NCBI RefSeq assembly: GCF_001281025.1 | Contig: NZ_CP012646.1 | Coordinates: 711,001-775,000, forward strand | Reading direction: 5' to 3' | DNA from: Streptococcus mitis | Lineage (GTDB): Bacteria; Bacillota; Bacilli; Lactobacillales; Streptococcaceae | DNA length: 64,000 nucleotides | Shown here: positions 28,915-37,442 of the stretch, in pieces | How positions within the stretch are numbered: position 1 is the first letter of the stretch | How the letters are laid out: each line of letters starts with the position of its first letter | Position numbers and translations under genes: made by a program | The notes under the pieces: generated by a model | What the model was told of the DNA's origin: nothing | Database searches by the model: none | The model's input: only the letters and a program-made list of their open reading frames with translations

Positions 28915-29217
28915 ATGGCAAATCTAAATCGATTCAAATTTACATTCGGGAAAAAATCATTAACCTTGACAACCGAGCACGATAACCTCTTTATGGAGGA
29001 AATCGCCAAGGTTGCGACAGAAAAATACCAAGCAATTAAAGAACAAATGCCTAGTGCAGACGATGAAACGATCGCTCTTTTGTTGGCAGTCAACTGTTTG
29101 TCAACTCAGCTCAGCCGTGAGATTGAATTTGATGATAAGGAGCAAGAGTTAGAAGAACTCCGTCACAAACTTGTGACTTGTAAGCAAGAGCAGAGCAAGA
29201 TTGAGGATTCCTTATGA
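28915..29217 (+). CDS. zapA: ZapA-like cell division protein
   Basis: A small cytoplasmic protein that in other bacteria stabilises FtsZ bundles. The 100-residue product starts at ATG 28915, spaced 8 bases from GAGGTG; an in-frame GTG at 28906 overlaps that site. It has an N-terminal beta-rich part (RFKFTFGKKSLTLTTEHDNLFMEEIAKVA) and a C-terminal coiled coil (about 62-100) rich in Glu, Gln and Leu. The position between rnhC and cvpA-mutS2 is the conserved Firmicutes location of zapA (yshA). The identity is from pattern and context, as the family is poorly conserved. Confidence 0.75.
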   Translation: MANLNRFKFTFGKKSLTLTTEHDNLFMEEIAKVATEKYQAIKEQMPSADDETIALLLAVNCLSTQLSREIEFDDKEQELEELRHKLVTCKQEQSKIEDSL

Positions 29218-29762
29218 TTTCACTCCTTCTTCTTTTGGTCTTGGCTTGGGGATTTTATATCGGCTATCGGAGAGGCCTGCTCTTACAAGTTTATTACCTG
29301 ATTTCAGCCATGGCTTCGGCTTTTGTGGCTGGCCAGTTTTACAAGGGGCTTGGAGAACAATTCCATTTACTGCTCCCTTATGCAAATCCGCAGGAAGGTC
29401 AGGGAACTTTCTTTTTCCCATCGGATCAACTCTTTCAGTTGGATAAGGTCTTTTATGCAGGTATCGGCTACTTGTTGGTATTTGGGATTGTCTATAGCAT
29501 CGGTCGGTTGCTTGGTCTCTTGTTACACTTACTTCCTAGTAAAAAGCTGGGTGGCAAGTTGTTCCAAATTTCAGCAGGCATCTTGTCTATGTTGGTGACC
29601 TTATTTGTCTTGCAAATGGCTTTGACCATCTTAGCGACCATTCCCATGGCAGCTATACAAAATCCTCTTGAAAAGAGTATAGTCGCAAAACACATCATCC
29701 AGAGCATACCAGTAACAACCAGTTGGCTCAAACAAATCTGGGTGACAAATTTAATCGGATAA
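29214..29762 (+). CDS. CvpA family membrane protein
   Basis: A 182-residue integral membrane protein of the CvpA (colicin V production accessory) family, with about four helices (roughly 1-18, 22-40, 82-105 and 118-142). It is overlapped by zapA (ATGA junction) and so translationally coupled. The biochemical function is unknown; the family is linked to envelope homeostasis. The zapA-cvpA-mutS2 order is conserved across Bacilli (yshA-yshB-mutSB). Confidence 0.85.
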   Translation: MISLLLLLVLAWGFYIGYRRGLLLQVYYLISAMASAFVAGQFYKGLGEQFHLLLPYANPQEGQGTFFFPSDQLFQLDKVFYAGIGYLLVFGIVYSIGRLLGLLLHLLPSKKLGGKLFQISAGILSMLVTLFVLQMALTILATIPMAAIQNPLEKSIVAKHIIQSIPVTTSWLKQIWVTNLIG

Positions 29763-29793
29763 AAAGGGCAGGAATTTTCCTAGCCCTTTGTTT
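29763..29793 (+). terminator. Possible terminator between cvpA and mutS2
   Basis: AAAGGGC (29763-29769) pairs with GCCCTTT (29783-29789), with an inner AGGA/TCCT extension, followed by GTTT. The T-run is short, so termination may be partial. Confidence 0.5.
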
Positions 29794-29864
29794 ACAGATT
29801 GACTAGAATCTATCAGAATGTAAAAAGCTACCACACCTAGACATTCAAAGACAAGGAAATAAAG

Positions 29865-32201
29865 ATGAACAAGAAAATATTAGAAACATTAGAGTTCAAT
29901 AAGGTCAAGGCCTTGTTTGAACCTCATTTGTTGACCGAGCAGGGCTTGGAGCAATTGAGACAGCTGGCTCCGACTGCCAAAGCAGATAAAATCAAACAGG
30001 CTTTTGCTGAGATGAAGGAAATGCAGGCTCTCTTTGTTGAGCAACCGCATTTTACCATTCTCGCAACCAAGGAAATAGCAGGAGTCTGCAAGCGATTGGA
30101 GATGGGAGCGGACCTCAATATCGAGGAGTTCCTACTCTTGAAGCGCGTGCTTCTTTCTAGCCGAGAGCTTCAAAGTTTTTATGCCAATCTGGAAAATGTT
30201 AGCTTGATAGAATTAGCCCTCTGGTTTGAGAAGCTACATGATTTTCCGCAATTACAAGGAAACCTACAAGCCTTTAATGATGCAGGTTTCATTGAAAATT
30301 TCGCCAGTGAAGAACTGGCACGAATCCGTCGAAAAATCCATGATAGCGAGAGTCAGGTCCGCGATGTCTTGCAGGACCTGCTTAAGCAAAAAGCGCAGAT
30401 GTTGACGGAAGGGATTGTTGCAAGCAGAAATGGCCGTCAGGTTTTACCAGTCAAAAACACCTACCGCAATAAGATTGCAGGTGTCGTTCATGATATTTCT
30501 GCTAGTGGAAATACCGTCTACATCGAACCCCGTGAGGTGGTCAAACTGAGCGAAGAAATTGCTAGTCTGCGAGCAGATGAGCGCTATGAAATGCTTCGAA
30601 TTCTCCAAGAAATTTCTGAGCGTGTTCGCCCTCATGCGGCTGAAATTGCCAACGACGCTTGGATTATCGGCCATCTAGACTTGATTCGTGCCAAGGTCCG
30701 CTTTATCCAAGAAAGGCAAGCAGTCGTTCCTCAGCTGTCAGAAAATCAGGAGATTCAACTGCTCCATGTCTGCCATCCTTTGGTCAAAAATGCCGTCGCA
30801 AATGATGTCCATTTTGGTCAAGATTTAACAGCCATTGTTATCACAGGTCCTAATACTGGTGGTAAGACCATCATGCTCAAAACTCTGGGTTTGACACAGG
30901 TTATGGCCCAGTCTGGTTTGCCGATTTTAGCAGACAAGGGAAGTCGTGTGGGTATTTTTGAAGAAATCTTTGCCGATATTGGAGATGAGCAATCTATTGA
31001 ACAGAGCTTGTCTACCTTCTCTAGCCACATGACCAATATCGTGGATATTCTTGGCAAGGTCCATCAACATTCACTTCTACTCTTGGATGAGTTGGGGGCT
31101 GGTACAGATCCTCAAGAAGGAGCCGCTCTTGCCATGGCTATTCTGGAGGACCTTCGTCTGCGTCAAGTCAAGACCATGGCGACCACCCACTATCCCGAAC
31201 TCAAGGCCTATGGTATCGAGACAGCCTTTGTGCAAAATGCCAGCATGGAGTTTGATACTGCGACTCTTCGCCCGACCTATCGCTTTATGCAGGGCGTGCC
31301 TGGCCGAAGCAATGCATTTGAAATTGCCAAACGTCTAGGCCTATCTGAAGTTATCGTAGGGGATGCCAGCCAGCAGGTCGATCAGGACAATGATGTCAAT
31401 CGGATTATTGAACAACTGGAAGAGCAGACGCTAGAGAGTCGCAAACGCTTGGACAATATCCGTGAGGTGGAGCAAGAAAATCTCAAGATGAACCGTGCTC
31501 TTAAAAAACTCTACAATGAGCTTAATCGTGAAAAGGAAACGGAGCTTAATAAGGCGCGTGAACAGGCTGCTGAGATTGTGGACATGGCCCTCAGTGAAAG
31601 TGACCAGATTCTCAAAAATCTCCATAGTAAATCTCAACTCAAGCCACATGAAATCATTGAAGCCAAGGCCAAGCTGAAAAAATTGGCTCCTGAAAAAGTA
31701 GATTTGTCTAAAAACAAGGTTCTTCAAAAGGCTAAGAAAAACCGAGCTCCAAAGGTGGGAGATGATATCGTAGTTCTCAGTTATGGACAGCGTGGTACCT
31801 TGACCAGTCAACTTAAGGACGGTCGCTGGGAAGCCCAAGTCGGTTTAATCAAGATGACCTTGGAAGAAAAAGAATTTGACCTTGTTCAAGCTCAGCAAGA
31901 AAAGCAAGTCAAGAAGAAACAGGTCAATGTCGTGAAACGAACTTCTGGTCGTGGCCCACAAGCTAGACTGGACCTTCGAGGCAAACGCTATGAAGAGGCT
32001 ATGAATGAGCTAGATGCCTTTATCGACCAAGCCTTGCTTAACAATATGGCACAAGTTGATATCATCCATGGTATCGGAACAGGTGTCATCCGTGAAGGTG
32101 TCACCAAATACCTACAAAGAAACAAGCATGTCAAGAGTTTCGGCTATGCCCCGCAAAATGCTGGAGGCAGTGGTGCGACTATTGTCACTTTTAAAGGATA
32201 G
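29865..32201 (+). CDS. mutS2: MutS2 ATPase with Smr endonuclease domain
   Basis: MutS2 suppresses recombination and, in Bacillus, splits collided ribosomes; it is not a mismatch-repair protein. The 778-residue product has the MutS-like clamp and lever regions without mismatch-recognition domain I. Its ATPase has Walker A GPNTGGKT (Lys334), Walker [13 protein letters not shown] and the STFSSHM ABC signature. A long coiled coil (about 515-600) and a C-terminal Smr domain (about 705-778) with [11 protein letters not shown] and [14 protein letters not shown] follow. It starts at ATG 29865 behind AAGGAAA. Confidence 0.95.
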   Translation: MNKKILETLEFNKVKALFEPHLLTEQGLEQLRQLAPTAKADKIKQAFAEMKEMQALFVEQPHFTILATKEIAGVCKRLEMGADLNIEEFLLLKRVLLSSRELQSFYANLENVSLIELALWFEKLHDFPQLQGNLQAFNDAGFIENFASEELARIRRKIHDSESQVRDVLQDLLKQKAQMLTEGIVASRNGRQVLPVKNTYRNKIAGVVHDISASGNTVYIEPREVVKLSEEIASLRADERYEMLRILQEISERVRPHAAEIANDAWIIGHLDLIRAKVRFIQERQAVVPQLSENQEIQLLHVCHPLVKNAVANDVHFGQDLTAIVITGPNTGGKTIMLKTLGLTQVMAQSGLPILADKGSRVGIFEEIFADIGDEQSIEQSLSTFSSHMTNIVDILGKVHQHSLLLLDELGAGTDPQEGAALAMAILEDLRLRQVKTMATTHYPELKAYGIETAFVQNASMEFDTATLRPTYRFMQGVPGRSNAFEIAKRLGLSEVIVGDASQQVDQDNDVNRIIEQLEEQTLESRKRLDNIREVEQENLKMNRALKKLYNELNREKETELNKAREQAAEIVDMALSESDQILKNLHSKSQLKPHEIIEAKAKLKKLAPEKVDLSKNKVLQKAKKNRAPKVGDDIVVLSYGQRGTLTSQLKDGRWEAQVGLIKMTLEEKEFDLVQAQQEKQVKKKQVNVVKRTSGRGPQARLDLRGKRYEEAMNELDAFIDQALLNNMAQVDIIHGIGTGVIREGVTKYLQRNKHVKSFGYAPQNAGGSGATIVTFKG

Positions 32202-32259
32202 CAGTATTCTGGACTTTATAAAGTAAAAACTGTTGAACTAATTTTTACTAATAAACACA

Positions 32260-32288
32260 TTGACAAAAGCCAACATTTTTTGTAAAAT
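32260..32288 (+). promoter_or_regulatory. Promoter of the glycine-riboswitch transcript
   Basis: A perfect TTGACA (32260-32265), a 17-base spacer and TAAAAT (32283-32288). Confidence 0.75.
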
Positions 32289-32364
32289 AAGAATCAATTA
32301 AATACCAACACCGAATGAAGTTTAATAGAAGTGGGGAATCGTTTGATTTTTCATGACTGTAAAT

Positions 32365-32446
32365 GGACGGAACTCTGGAGAGACCGTAAAGGCACCGAAG
32401 GGGCAAGGCAGGCAACTGCTCAAACTCTCAGGTAAAAGGACAGAGC
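32365..32446 (+). ncRNA. Glycine riboswitch aptamer (single)
   Basis: The conserved core of the glycine aptamer is present. P1 pairs CTCTG 32373-32377 with CAGAG 32441-32445, and P2 pairs GAGAG 32378-32382 with CTCTC 32425-32429. The hallmark GGCACCGAAGGGGCAA and the 3' AAACTCTCAGGTAAAAGGA are also seen. I see one full aptamer, not the common tandem pair. Singleton forms exist and rely on a remnant partner helix next to the aptamer. A terminator at 32486 follows and the downstream gene is a glycine/alanine-type Na+ symporter, so glycine sensing controls amino acid transport. Confidence 0.9.
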
Positions 32447-32485
32447 TAGGATAGACCGCTTTTTAGCATTTATCTAAGCATTCCA

Positions 32486-32518
32486 GAGTACATGTATCTT
32501 GCATGTGCTCTTTCTTTT
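32486..32518 (+). terminator. Expression-platform terminator of the glycine riboswitch
   Basis: GAGTACATG... pairs with CATGTGCTC (32486-32510, one internal mismatch), followed by TTTCTTTT, 26 bases before the symporter start codon. It is the likely ligand-controlled terminator. Confidence 0.7.
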
Positions 32519-32543
32519 GGGGTTGAAAAGATAGGAGAAGGAA

Positions 32544-33866
32544 ATGTTAGAATTGCTTAAATCAATTGATGCTTTTGTTTGGGGCCCACCCCTCTTAATT
32601 TTATTGGTCGGAACAGGGATTTACCTAACTGCCCGTCTAGGACTCTTGCAGGTTTTGCGTTTGCCCAAGGCCTTCCAGCTTATTTTTACCAAGGATAAGG
32701 GGCATGGAGATGTATCCAGTTTTGCGGCCTTGTGTACAGCACTCGCAGCGACAGTTGGTACGGGAAATATTATCGGGGTGGCGACGGCTCTCAAGGTCGG
32801 TGGACCAGGAGCCCTCTTTTGGATGTGGATGGCTGCTTTCTTTGGGATGGCTACCAAGTATGCGGAAGGACTACTAGCTATCAAATACCGTACCAAGGAT
32901 GATCATGGTGCAGTAGCGGGAGGTCCCATGCACTATATCCTTCTAGGGATGGGAGAAAAGTGGCGTCCCCTTGCCATCTTCTTTGCCCTGGCAGGTGTGC
33001 TAGTAGCTTTGTTGGGAATCGGAACCTTCACTCAAGTTAACTCGATTACAGAATCTATCCAGAATACAACGACTATTTCGCCAGCTATCACTGCTCTTGT
33101 GTTGTCTGTATTTGTAGCGATTGCAGTCTTTGGTGGTCTCAAGTCCATTTCTAAGGTTTCAACTACTGTTGTTCCTTTTATGGCTATTATTTATATTTTG
33201 GGAACTCTTACAGTTATTTTCTTTAATATCGGGAAAATTCCTGCCACAATCGCTTTAATTTTGACATCAGCTTTTAGTCCTGTTGCTGCGGTAGGTGGAT
33301 TTGCTGGCGCTAGCATTCGAATGGCTATTCAAAATGGTGTGGCGCGAGGTGTTTTCTCGAACGAATCTGGTCTGGGTTCGGCTCCCATTGCAGCAGCTGC
33401 GGCTAAGACAAATGAACCAGTAGAGCAAGGATTGATTTCCATGACAGGAACCTTTATTGATACCCTCATTATCTGTACCTTGACTGGTTTGACCATCTTG
33501 GTGACTGGTGTTTGGAGCGGCGACTTAAATGGGGTTGCCTTGACTCAGTCAGCCTTCTCAACAGTCTTTTCACACTTTGGACCTGCCCTCTTGACCATCT
33601 TCCTTGTACTCTTTGCCTTTACGACAATTCTAGGTTGGAACTATTATGGAGAACGCTGTTTCGAGTTCCTCTTTGGTGTTCGCTTTATCTGGCTCTATCG
33701 AGTGGTCTTTGTACTCATGGTCTTGTTGGGAGGATTTATCGAGTTGGATATGGTTTGGATTATCGCAGATATTGTCAACGCCTTGATGGCTCTGCCAAAC
33801 TTGATTGCCCTATTAGTCTTGTCGCCGGTCGTTATTGCTGAGACTAAAAAGTATTTTGACAAATAA
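32544..33866 (+). CDS. Sodium:alanine/glycine symporter (AGCS family)
   Basis: A membrane transporter of the alanine-or-glycine:cation symporter family. The 440-residue protein has about 10-11 hydrophobic helices and the family motifs ALCTALAATVGTGNIIGVATAL, WMWMAAFFGMATKYAEG and GVFSNESGLGSAPIAAAAA. The glycine riboswitch directly upstream indicates that glycine (or alanine, by family) is a physiological substrate. The start is ATG 32544 behind AGGAGAAGG, with a terminator right after the gene, so it forms a single-gene unit. Confidence 0.9.
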   Translation: MLELLKSIDAFVWGPPLLILLVGTGIYLTARLGLLQVLRLPKAFQLIFTKDKGHGDVSSFAALCTALAATVGTGNIIGVATALKVGGPGALFWMWMAAFFGMATKYAEGLLAIKYRTKDDHGAVAGGPMHYILLGMGEKWRPLAIFFALAGVLVALLGIGTFTQVNSITESIQNTTTISPAITALVLSVFVAIAVFGGLKSISKVSTTVVPFMAIIYILGTLTVIFFNIGKIPATIALILTSAFSPVAAVGGFAGASIRMAIQNGVARGVFSNESGLGSAPIAAAAAKTNEPVEQGLISMTGTFIDTLIICTLTGLTILVTGVWSGDLNGVALTQSAFSTVFSHFGPALLTIFLVLFAFTTILGWNYYGERCFEFLFGVRFIWLYRVVFVLMVLLGGFIELDMVWIIADIVNALMALPNLIALLVLSPVVIAETKKYFDK

Positions 33867-33869
33867 TGA

Positions 33870-33897
33870 AATCACACAGCTCGTGTGATTTTTTTGC
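33870..33897 (+). terminator. Intrinsic terminator after the symporter
   Basis: AAATCACAC pairs with GTGTGATTT around AGCTC, followed by a T-run (33890-33895). Confidence 0.8.
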
Positions 33898-33998
33898 TTT
33901 CATAAAAAATTTCTATCAGTGTAATTTAAAATATATATTATACACGGTATAGAATCTGTGATAGACTAGATTCCAACAAAATGAAAAGAGGTTTTATG

Positions 33999-34547
33999 AT
34001 GACAACATTTACCATCCATACAGTCGAATCAGCGCCAGCAGAAGTGAAAGAGGTTCTTGAAACAGTACAAAAAGATAACAATGGCTATATTCCCAACCTA
34101 ATCGGTCTCTTGGCTAATGCACCGACTGCTTTAGAGGCTTATCGTACTGTCGGAGCCATCAATCGTCGCAACAGCTTGACGCCTGTTGAGCGTGAAGTGG
34201 TGCAAATCACGGCAGCCGTGACCAATGGTTGTGCCTTCTGCGTCGCGGGTCACACAGCCTTTTCAATCAAACAAATCCAGATGAATGATGATCTTCTGCA
34301 AGCCCTTCGCAATCGTACTCCAATTGAAACAGATCCTAAATTGGACACTCTAGCTAAGTTTACCTTGGCAGTTATCAATACCAAGGGTCGTGTAGGAGAT
34401 GAAGCCTTGGCTGAGTTTCTAGAAGCTGGCTACAGCCAACAAAATGCCTTGGATGTGGTTCTTGGTGTCAGCCTAGCAAGCCTCTGTAACTATGCCAATA
34501 ACCTAGCCAATACACCAATTAACCCAGAATTGCAACCTTATGCTTAA
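33999..34547 (+). CDS. AhpD-like carboxymuconolactone decarboxylase family protein
   Basis: A small all-helical protein of the AhpD/CMD fold, probably a peroxidase-type or thiol-redox protein in the cytoplasm. The 182-residue product has the redox motif E-x(9)-NGCAFCVAGHT (CxxC plus His), as in AhpD and alkylhydroperoxidase-like proteins. I chose ATG 33999, 7 bases after AGAGG; two other in-frame ATGs (33981, 33996) are badly placed. No other peroxide-defence gene is adjacent. The true substrate is unknown. Confidence 0.83.
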   Translation: MTTFTIHTVESAPAEVKEVLETVQKDNNGYIPNLIGLLANAPTALEAYRTVGAINRRNSLTPVEREVVQITAAVTNGCAFCVAGHTAFSIKQIQMNDDLLQALRNRTPIETDPKLDTLAKFTLAVINTKGRVGDEALAEFLEAGYSQQNALDVVLGVSLASLCNYANNLANTPINPELQPYA

Positions 34548-34563
34548 TTCATATCTGAGAAAA

Positions 34564-34597
34564 ATGAAGTCTAAAATAATTGGACTTCGTTTTTTTA
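34564..34597 (+). terminator. Intrinsic terminator after the AhpD-like gene
   Basis: TGAAGTC pairs with GGACTTCG-type arm around an A/T loop, then TTTTTTT (34590-34596). Confidence 0.75.
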
Positions 34598-34656
34598 AAT
34601 CCTCATTTAAGCGCTTTTATGCTATACTGAAACTAACATGATTATTGGAGGTTAGG

Positions 34657-35556
34657 ATGAAAAAACTCCCTTTGGTATTTTCTGGTTGTTTGCTAGGTTT
34701 GGCAGGAGCTGGAAATCTTATTTTAGATACGTTGCCGGCTCTGTCCTATCTTTTTAGTCTGACAGGTTTGATTTTGTGGATTTATTTTCTAATTCTACAT
34801 CTCTTTAATTGGAAGGAAACCAAGCAAGAATTGACCAAGCCTCCTCTTTTATCAGGAATGGCGACCTTTCCCATGGCTGGGATGATTTTATCTACCTATG
34901 TTTTTCGCGTCTTCCCTCATCTTCCTTTGGTAGCGCAAGGGCTCTGGTGGTTTTCATTTCTCTTGGATTTGGCCTTGATTGCTGGTTTCACCATCAAGTT
35001 TGCTTGTCCGGGTCGGAGGGTTCATGCAACTCCTAGCTGGACGGTTCTCTATGTGGGGATAGCAGTGGCTGCCTTAACCTATCCTCTTGTAGGCATCATC
35101 GAAATTGCCTATGCGACCTTGAGTTTTGGCTTTCTCTTGACCTTCTATCTCTATCCCCTTATTTATAGCGATTTAAAGAAACATCCGCTCCCACTAGCCT
35201 TGCTTGGACAAGAAGGAATCTACTGTGCTCCTTTCTCTCTACTCTTGGCTTCCCTAGTTCGAGTTGGAGGAGCCAGTCTACCGACTTGGGTCTTGATTGT
35301 CATGATCTTGGCTTCCCAATCCTTCTTTTTCTTTGTTTTGACTCGCCTGCCCAATATTTTAAAACAAGGTTTTCAACCAGCCTTCTCAGCCCTCACCTTC
35401 CCGACCATTATCACAGCTACTTCGCTTAAGATGGCTCAGGGAATCTTGAAACTTCCATTTTTGGAGTATTTGGTAGTGGCTGAAACCGCTATTTGCTTAA
35501 TTATTTTAGTCTTTGTATTAGGCGCTTATCTGAATTGGTTACGAAAAAAGGTCTAG
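34657..35556 (+). CDS. TDT family (TehA/SLAC1-like) transporter
   Basis: A 299-residue membrane protein with about ten hydrophobic helices, of the tellurite-resistance/dicarboxylate (TDT) or voltage-dependent anion channel superfamily. Pneumococcal annotations often label this gene exfoliative toxin, which the sequence does not support. The start is ATG 34657 behind GGAGG; an in-frame TTG at 34645 overlaps that site. An extended -10 (TGc TATACT) lies at 34620-34628. The substrate is unknown. It converges with serS, 24 bases away. Confidence 0.75.
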   Translation: MKKLPLVFSGCLLGLAGAGNLILDTLPALSYLFSLTGLILWIYFLILHLFNWKETKQELTKPPLLSGMATFPMAGMILSTYVFRVFPHLPLVAQGLWWFSFLLDLALIAGFTIKFACPGRRVHATPSWTVLYVGIAVAALTYPLVGIIEIAYATLSFGFLLTFYLYPLIYSDLKKHPLPLALLGQEGIYCAPFSLLLASLVRVGGASLPTWVLIVMILASQSFFFFVLTRLPNILKQGFQPAFSALTFPTIITATSLKMAQGILKLPFLEYLVVAETAICLIILVFVLGAYLNWLRKKV

Positions 35557-35580
35557 CTAGAAATAGCTAAACCTTATTTT

Positions 35581-36855
35581 TTATGGTTTGATAACTTCAG
35601 CTCCACCCATGTATGGACGAAGTGCTTCTGGGATGGTCACAGAACCATCTGCATTTTGGTAGTTTTCAAGAATAGCAGCCACTGTACGTCCAACTGCAAG
35701 TCCAGAACCGTTCAAGGTATGGAGCAATTTCACCTTGCTATTTGCTTCATCACGGTAACGGATTTGGGCACGACGGGCTTGGAAATCTTCTGTGTTTGAA
35801 CAGCTTGAAATTTCACGGTAGGTATTTTGTGCTGGAATCCAAACTTCCAAGTCATAAGTTTTAGCAGCTGAGAAGCCCATATCTCCTGTAGAGAGAGCAA
35901 CGACACGGTATGGAAGGTTAAGTTTTTGAAGGATATTTTCAGCGTTGGCTGTCATTTTTTCCAATTCTTCGTAAGATTCTTCAGGTTTGGCAAATTTAAC
36001 CATTTCAACTTTGTGGAATTGGTGCAAACGAATCAAGCCACGAGTATCACGGCCAGCTGAACCAGCCTCAGAACGGAATGAAGGACTCATAGCAGTGAAG
36101 TAGATTGGCAGGTCTTTGCCGTCTAGGATTTCATCACGGTAGTAGTTTGTTAGAGGAACCTCAGCTGTAGGGATAAGGACATAATTGCTATCGCTGAGTT
36201 CAAAAGTATCTTCCTTGAATTTTGGATATTGACCAGTTCCAAACATAGAATCGTGGTTAACTATGTAAGGCGTGATGACTTCAGTGTAGCCTTCTTTTCC
36301 GTGTTCATCTAGCATAAAGTTGTAGATAGCACGTTCTAAACGAGCACCGAGACCTTTATAGAAGAGGAAGCGAGCGCCCGTTACCTTACCACCGCGTTCC
36401 CAGTCAAGGATACCAAGGTCTTCACCCAGATCCCAGTGAGCTTTAGGTTCGAAATCAAACTCGCGTGGAGTGCCCCAACGGCGAACTTCAACATTGTCGT
36501 CTTCGTCAGCCCCAACAGGAACGCTATCAGCTGGAATATTTGGAAGAGTAGTGGTAAATTCTGTCAATTTAGCATCAATTTCTGCCAATTCAGCATCCAA
36601 GGCTTTTACTTCAGCAGATAGGGTTTGCATGGCAGCAATCTTGTCATCTGCATTTTCCTTGTTGCGCTTAGCTTGGGCAATCTCAGCAGAAACTGTGTTA
36701 CGTTCAGCCTTGAGAGTTTCAACCTTGACTAAAATATCACGACGTTTAGCATCGATTTCTTTCATCTCGTTTAAGACAGCAGCATCTACACCACGTGTAG
36801 CCAATTTTTCTGCGACAGCATCAAAGTCTGTACGAATACGTTTGATATCTAACAT
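35581..36855 (-). CDS. serS: Seryl-tRNA synthetase
   Basis: This enzyme charges tRNA-Ser with serine. The 424-residue class II synthetase has the N-terminal antiparallel coiled-coil arm (about 28-100) that grips the tRNA long variable arm. The catalytic domain has motif 2 [21 protein letters not shown] and motif 3 with [18 protein letters not shown]. The start is ATG 36855 (MLDIKRIR) behind AAAGGAG; the frame stays open 28 codons upstream, but that part is the T-box terminator hairpin, not coding. Expression is controlled by the T-box leader. Confidence 0.96.
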   Translation of the reverse strand: MLDIKRIRTDFDAVAEKLATRGVDAAVLNEMKEIDAKRRDILVKVETLKAERNTVSAEIAQAKRNKENADDKIAAMQTLSAEVKALDAELAEIDAKLTEFTTTLPNIPADSVPVGADEDDNVEVRRWGTPREFDFEPKAHWDLGEDLGILDWERGGKVTGARFLFYKGLGARLERAIYNFMLDEHGKEGYTEVITPYIVNHDSMFGTGQYPKFKEDTFELSDSNYVLIPTAEVPLTNYYRDEILDGKDLPIYFTAMSPSFRSEAGSAGRDTRGLIRLHQFHKVEMVKFAKPEESYEELEKMTANAENILQKLNLPYRVVALSTGDMGFSAAKTYDLEVWIPAQNTYREISSCSNTEDFQARRAQIRYRDEANSKVKLLHTLNGSGLAVGRTVAAILENYQNADGSVTIPEALRPYMGGAEVIKP

Positions 36856-36865
36856 AAGAACTCCT

Positions 36866-37047
36866 TTGTGAAAAAAGCACACCTGACAAAGCGTTGGAGT
36901 GGCAGGGCCACGGTTCCATCCAACTTCACAGGTGTGCACTTGATTGTGTATGCAATTGTTACTAACGGTAGAATTTCACCTATCCCTCCTATCTGCTCGC
37001 AGCACCCGCAGACTTTCTGAAAGAAGAAGATAACCTACTTATCCGTT
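36866..37047 (-). ncRNA. T-box leader (serine) of serS
   Basis: This leader senses uncharged tRNA-Ser and allows readthrough into serS. On the minus strand it contains a stem I region (about 37040-36965) with GTCTGCGGGTGCTGCGAGCAG. A candidate serine specifier TCT followed by A lies at 36972-36970. The T-box sequence itself reads TGGATGGAACCGTGG (about 36922-36908; consensus AGGGTGGNACCGCG). A large terminator helix follows, with outer arms GCACACCTG and CAGGTGTGC. Confidence 0.85.
36871..36937 (-). terminator. T-box-controlled terminator
   Basis: Outer arms 36937-36929 and 36885-36877 (9 bp) enclose inner stems GTTGG/CCAAC and GTGGC/GCCAC. A T6 tract lies at 36876-36871 in the direction of transcription. 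The T-box bases sit in the left arm, so tRNA binding would disrupt the helix. Confidence 0.8.
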
Positions 37048-37053
37048 GCTATG

Positions 37054-37082
37054 ATTATACTAAAGTTTCTACTTTTTTGCAA
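37054..37082 (-). promoter_or_regulatory. Promoter of serS
   Basis: Minus strand TTGCAA (37082-37077), 17-base spacer, TATAAT (37059-37054). Confidence 0.7.
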
Positions 37083-37440
37083 ATAGATTTTTAAATTTTT
37101 GACTAATTGTTTGAATCAGGGTAGGAAGTTTGACGACCTTGTCATTGCCTAGTTTTTCGCGAGCAATTTTGAGAATGGCACCTGAGTCTTTTGAAGCAAA
37201 GAGGAATTTTCCTCTGTCTGTAAAGACTTCGAAGTGGCGACTGATTTTGCGACCAGTGACATTGGCCCCAATCTGGTTGATATGGCTCCAAGGAATCTGG
37301 ATAAATTGTTCGACATTGACATCTGGGTAAAATTCCAGAGCCTGATCTCCGACAAGAAATTTCCCAACTTTCCCAGCTATAGAGAGGTAGGAGGTACCTG
37401 TTGTATTGAGAAGCACTGTTTTGTTAAGAGATTGGGCCAT
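37069..37440 (-). CDS. DUF956 (ManO-like) protein
   Basis: A 123-residue cytoplasmic protein of the DUF956 family, named ManO where it accompanies mannose-type PTS operons. It has the typical N-terminal LLNTTGTSYLSIAGKVGKFLVGDQALEFYP segment and a beta-rich body resembling a GRAM/PH-like fold. The function is unknown. Here it is not next to PTS genes but 2 bases after lysC, so it is co-transcribed with aspartokinase. Its 3' end overlaps the serS promoter region. Confidence 0.8.
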   Translation of the reverse strand: MAQSLNKTVLLNTTGTSYLSIAGKVGKFLVGDQALEFYPDVNVEQFIQIPWSHINQIGANVTGRKISRHFEVFTDRGKFLFASKDSGAILKIAREKLGNDKVVKLPTLIQTISQKFKNLFAKK

Positions 37441-37442
37441 GG

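Noticed and set aside
29201..29446. 81-codon frame over the zapA/cvpA junction
   Set aside because: It is a shadow of cvpA in another frame; cvpA has the conserved membrane profile and coupling.
34657..35556. Exfoliative toxin annotation sometimes given to this gene
   Set aside because: The protein is a multi-helix membrane transporter of the TDT type with no serine-protease motif.
36856..36939. N-terminal extension of serS (28 residues)
   Set aside because: It is the T-box terminator helix; the ribosome binding site and family N-terminus place the start at 36855.
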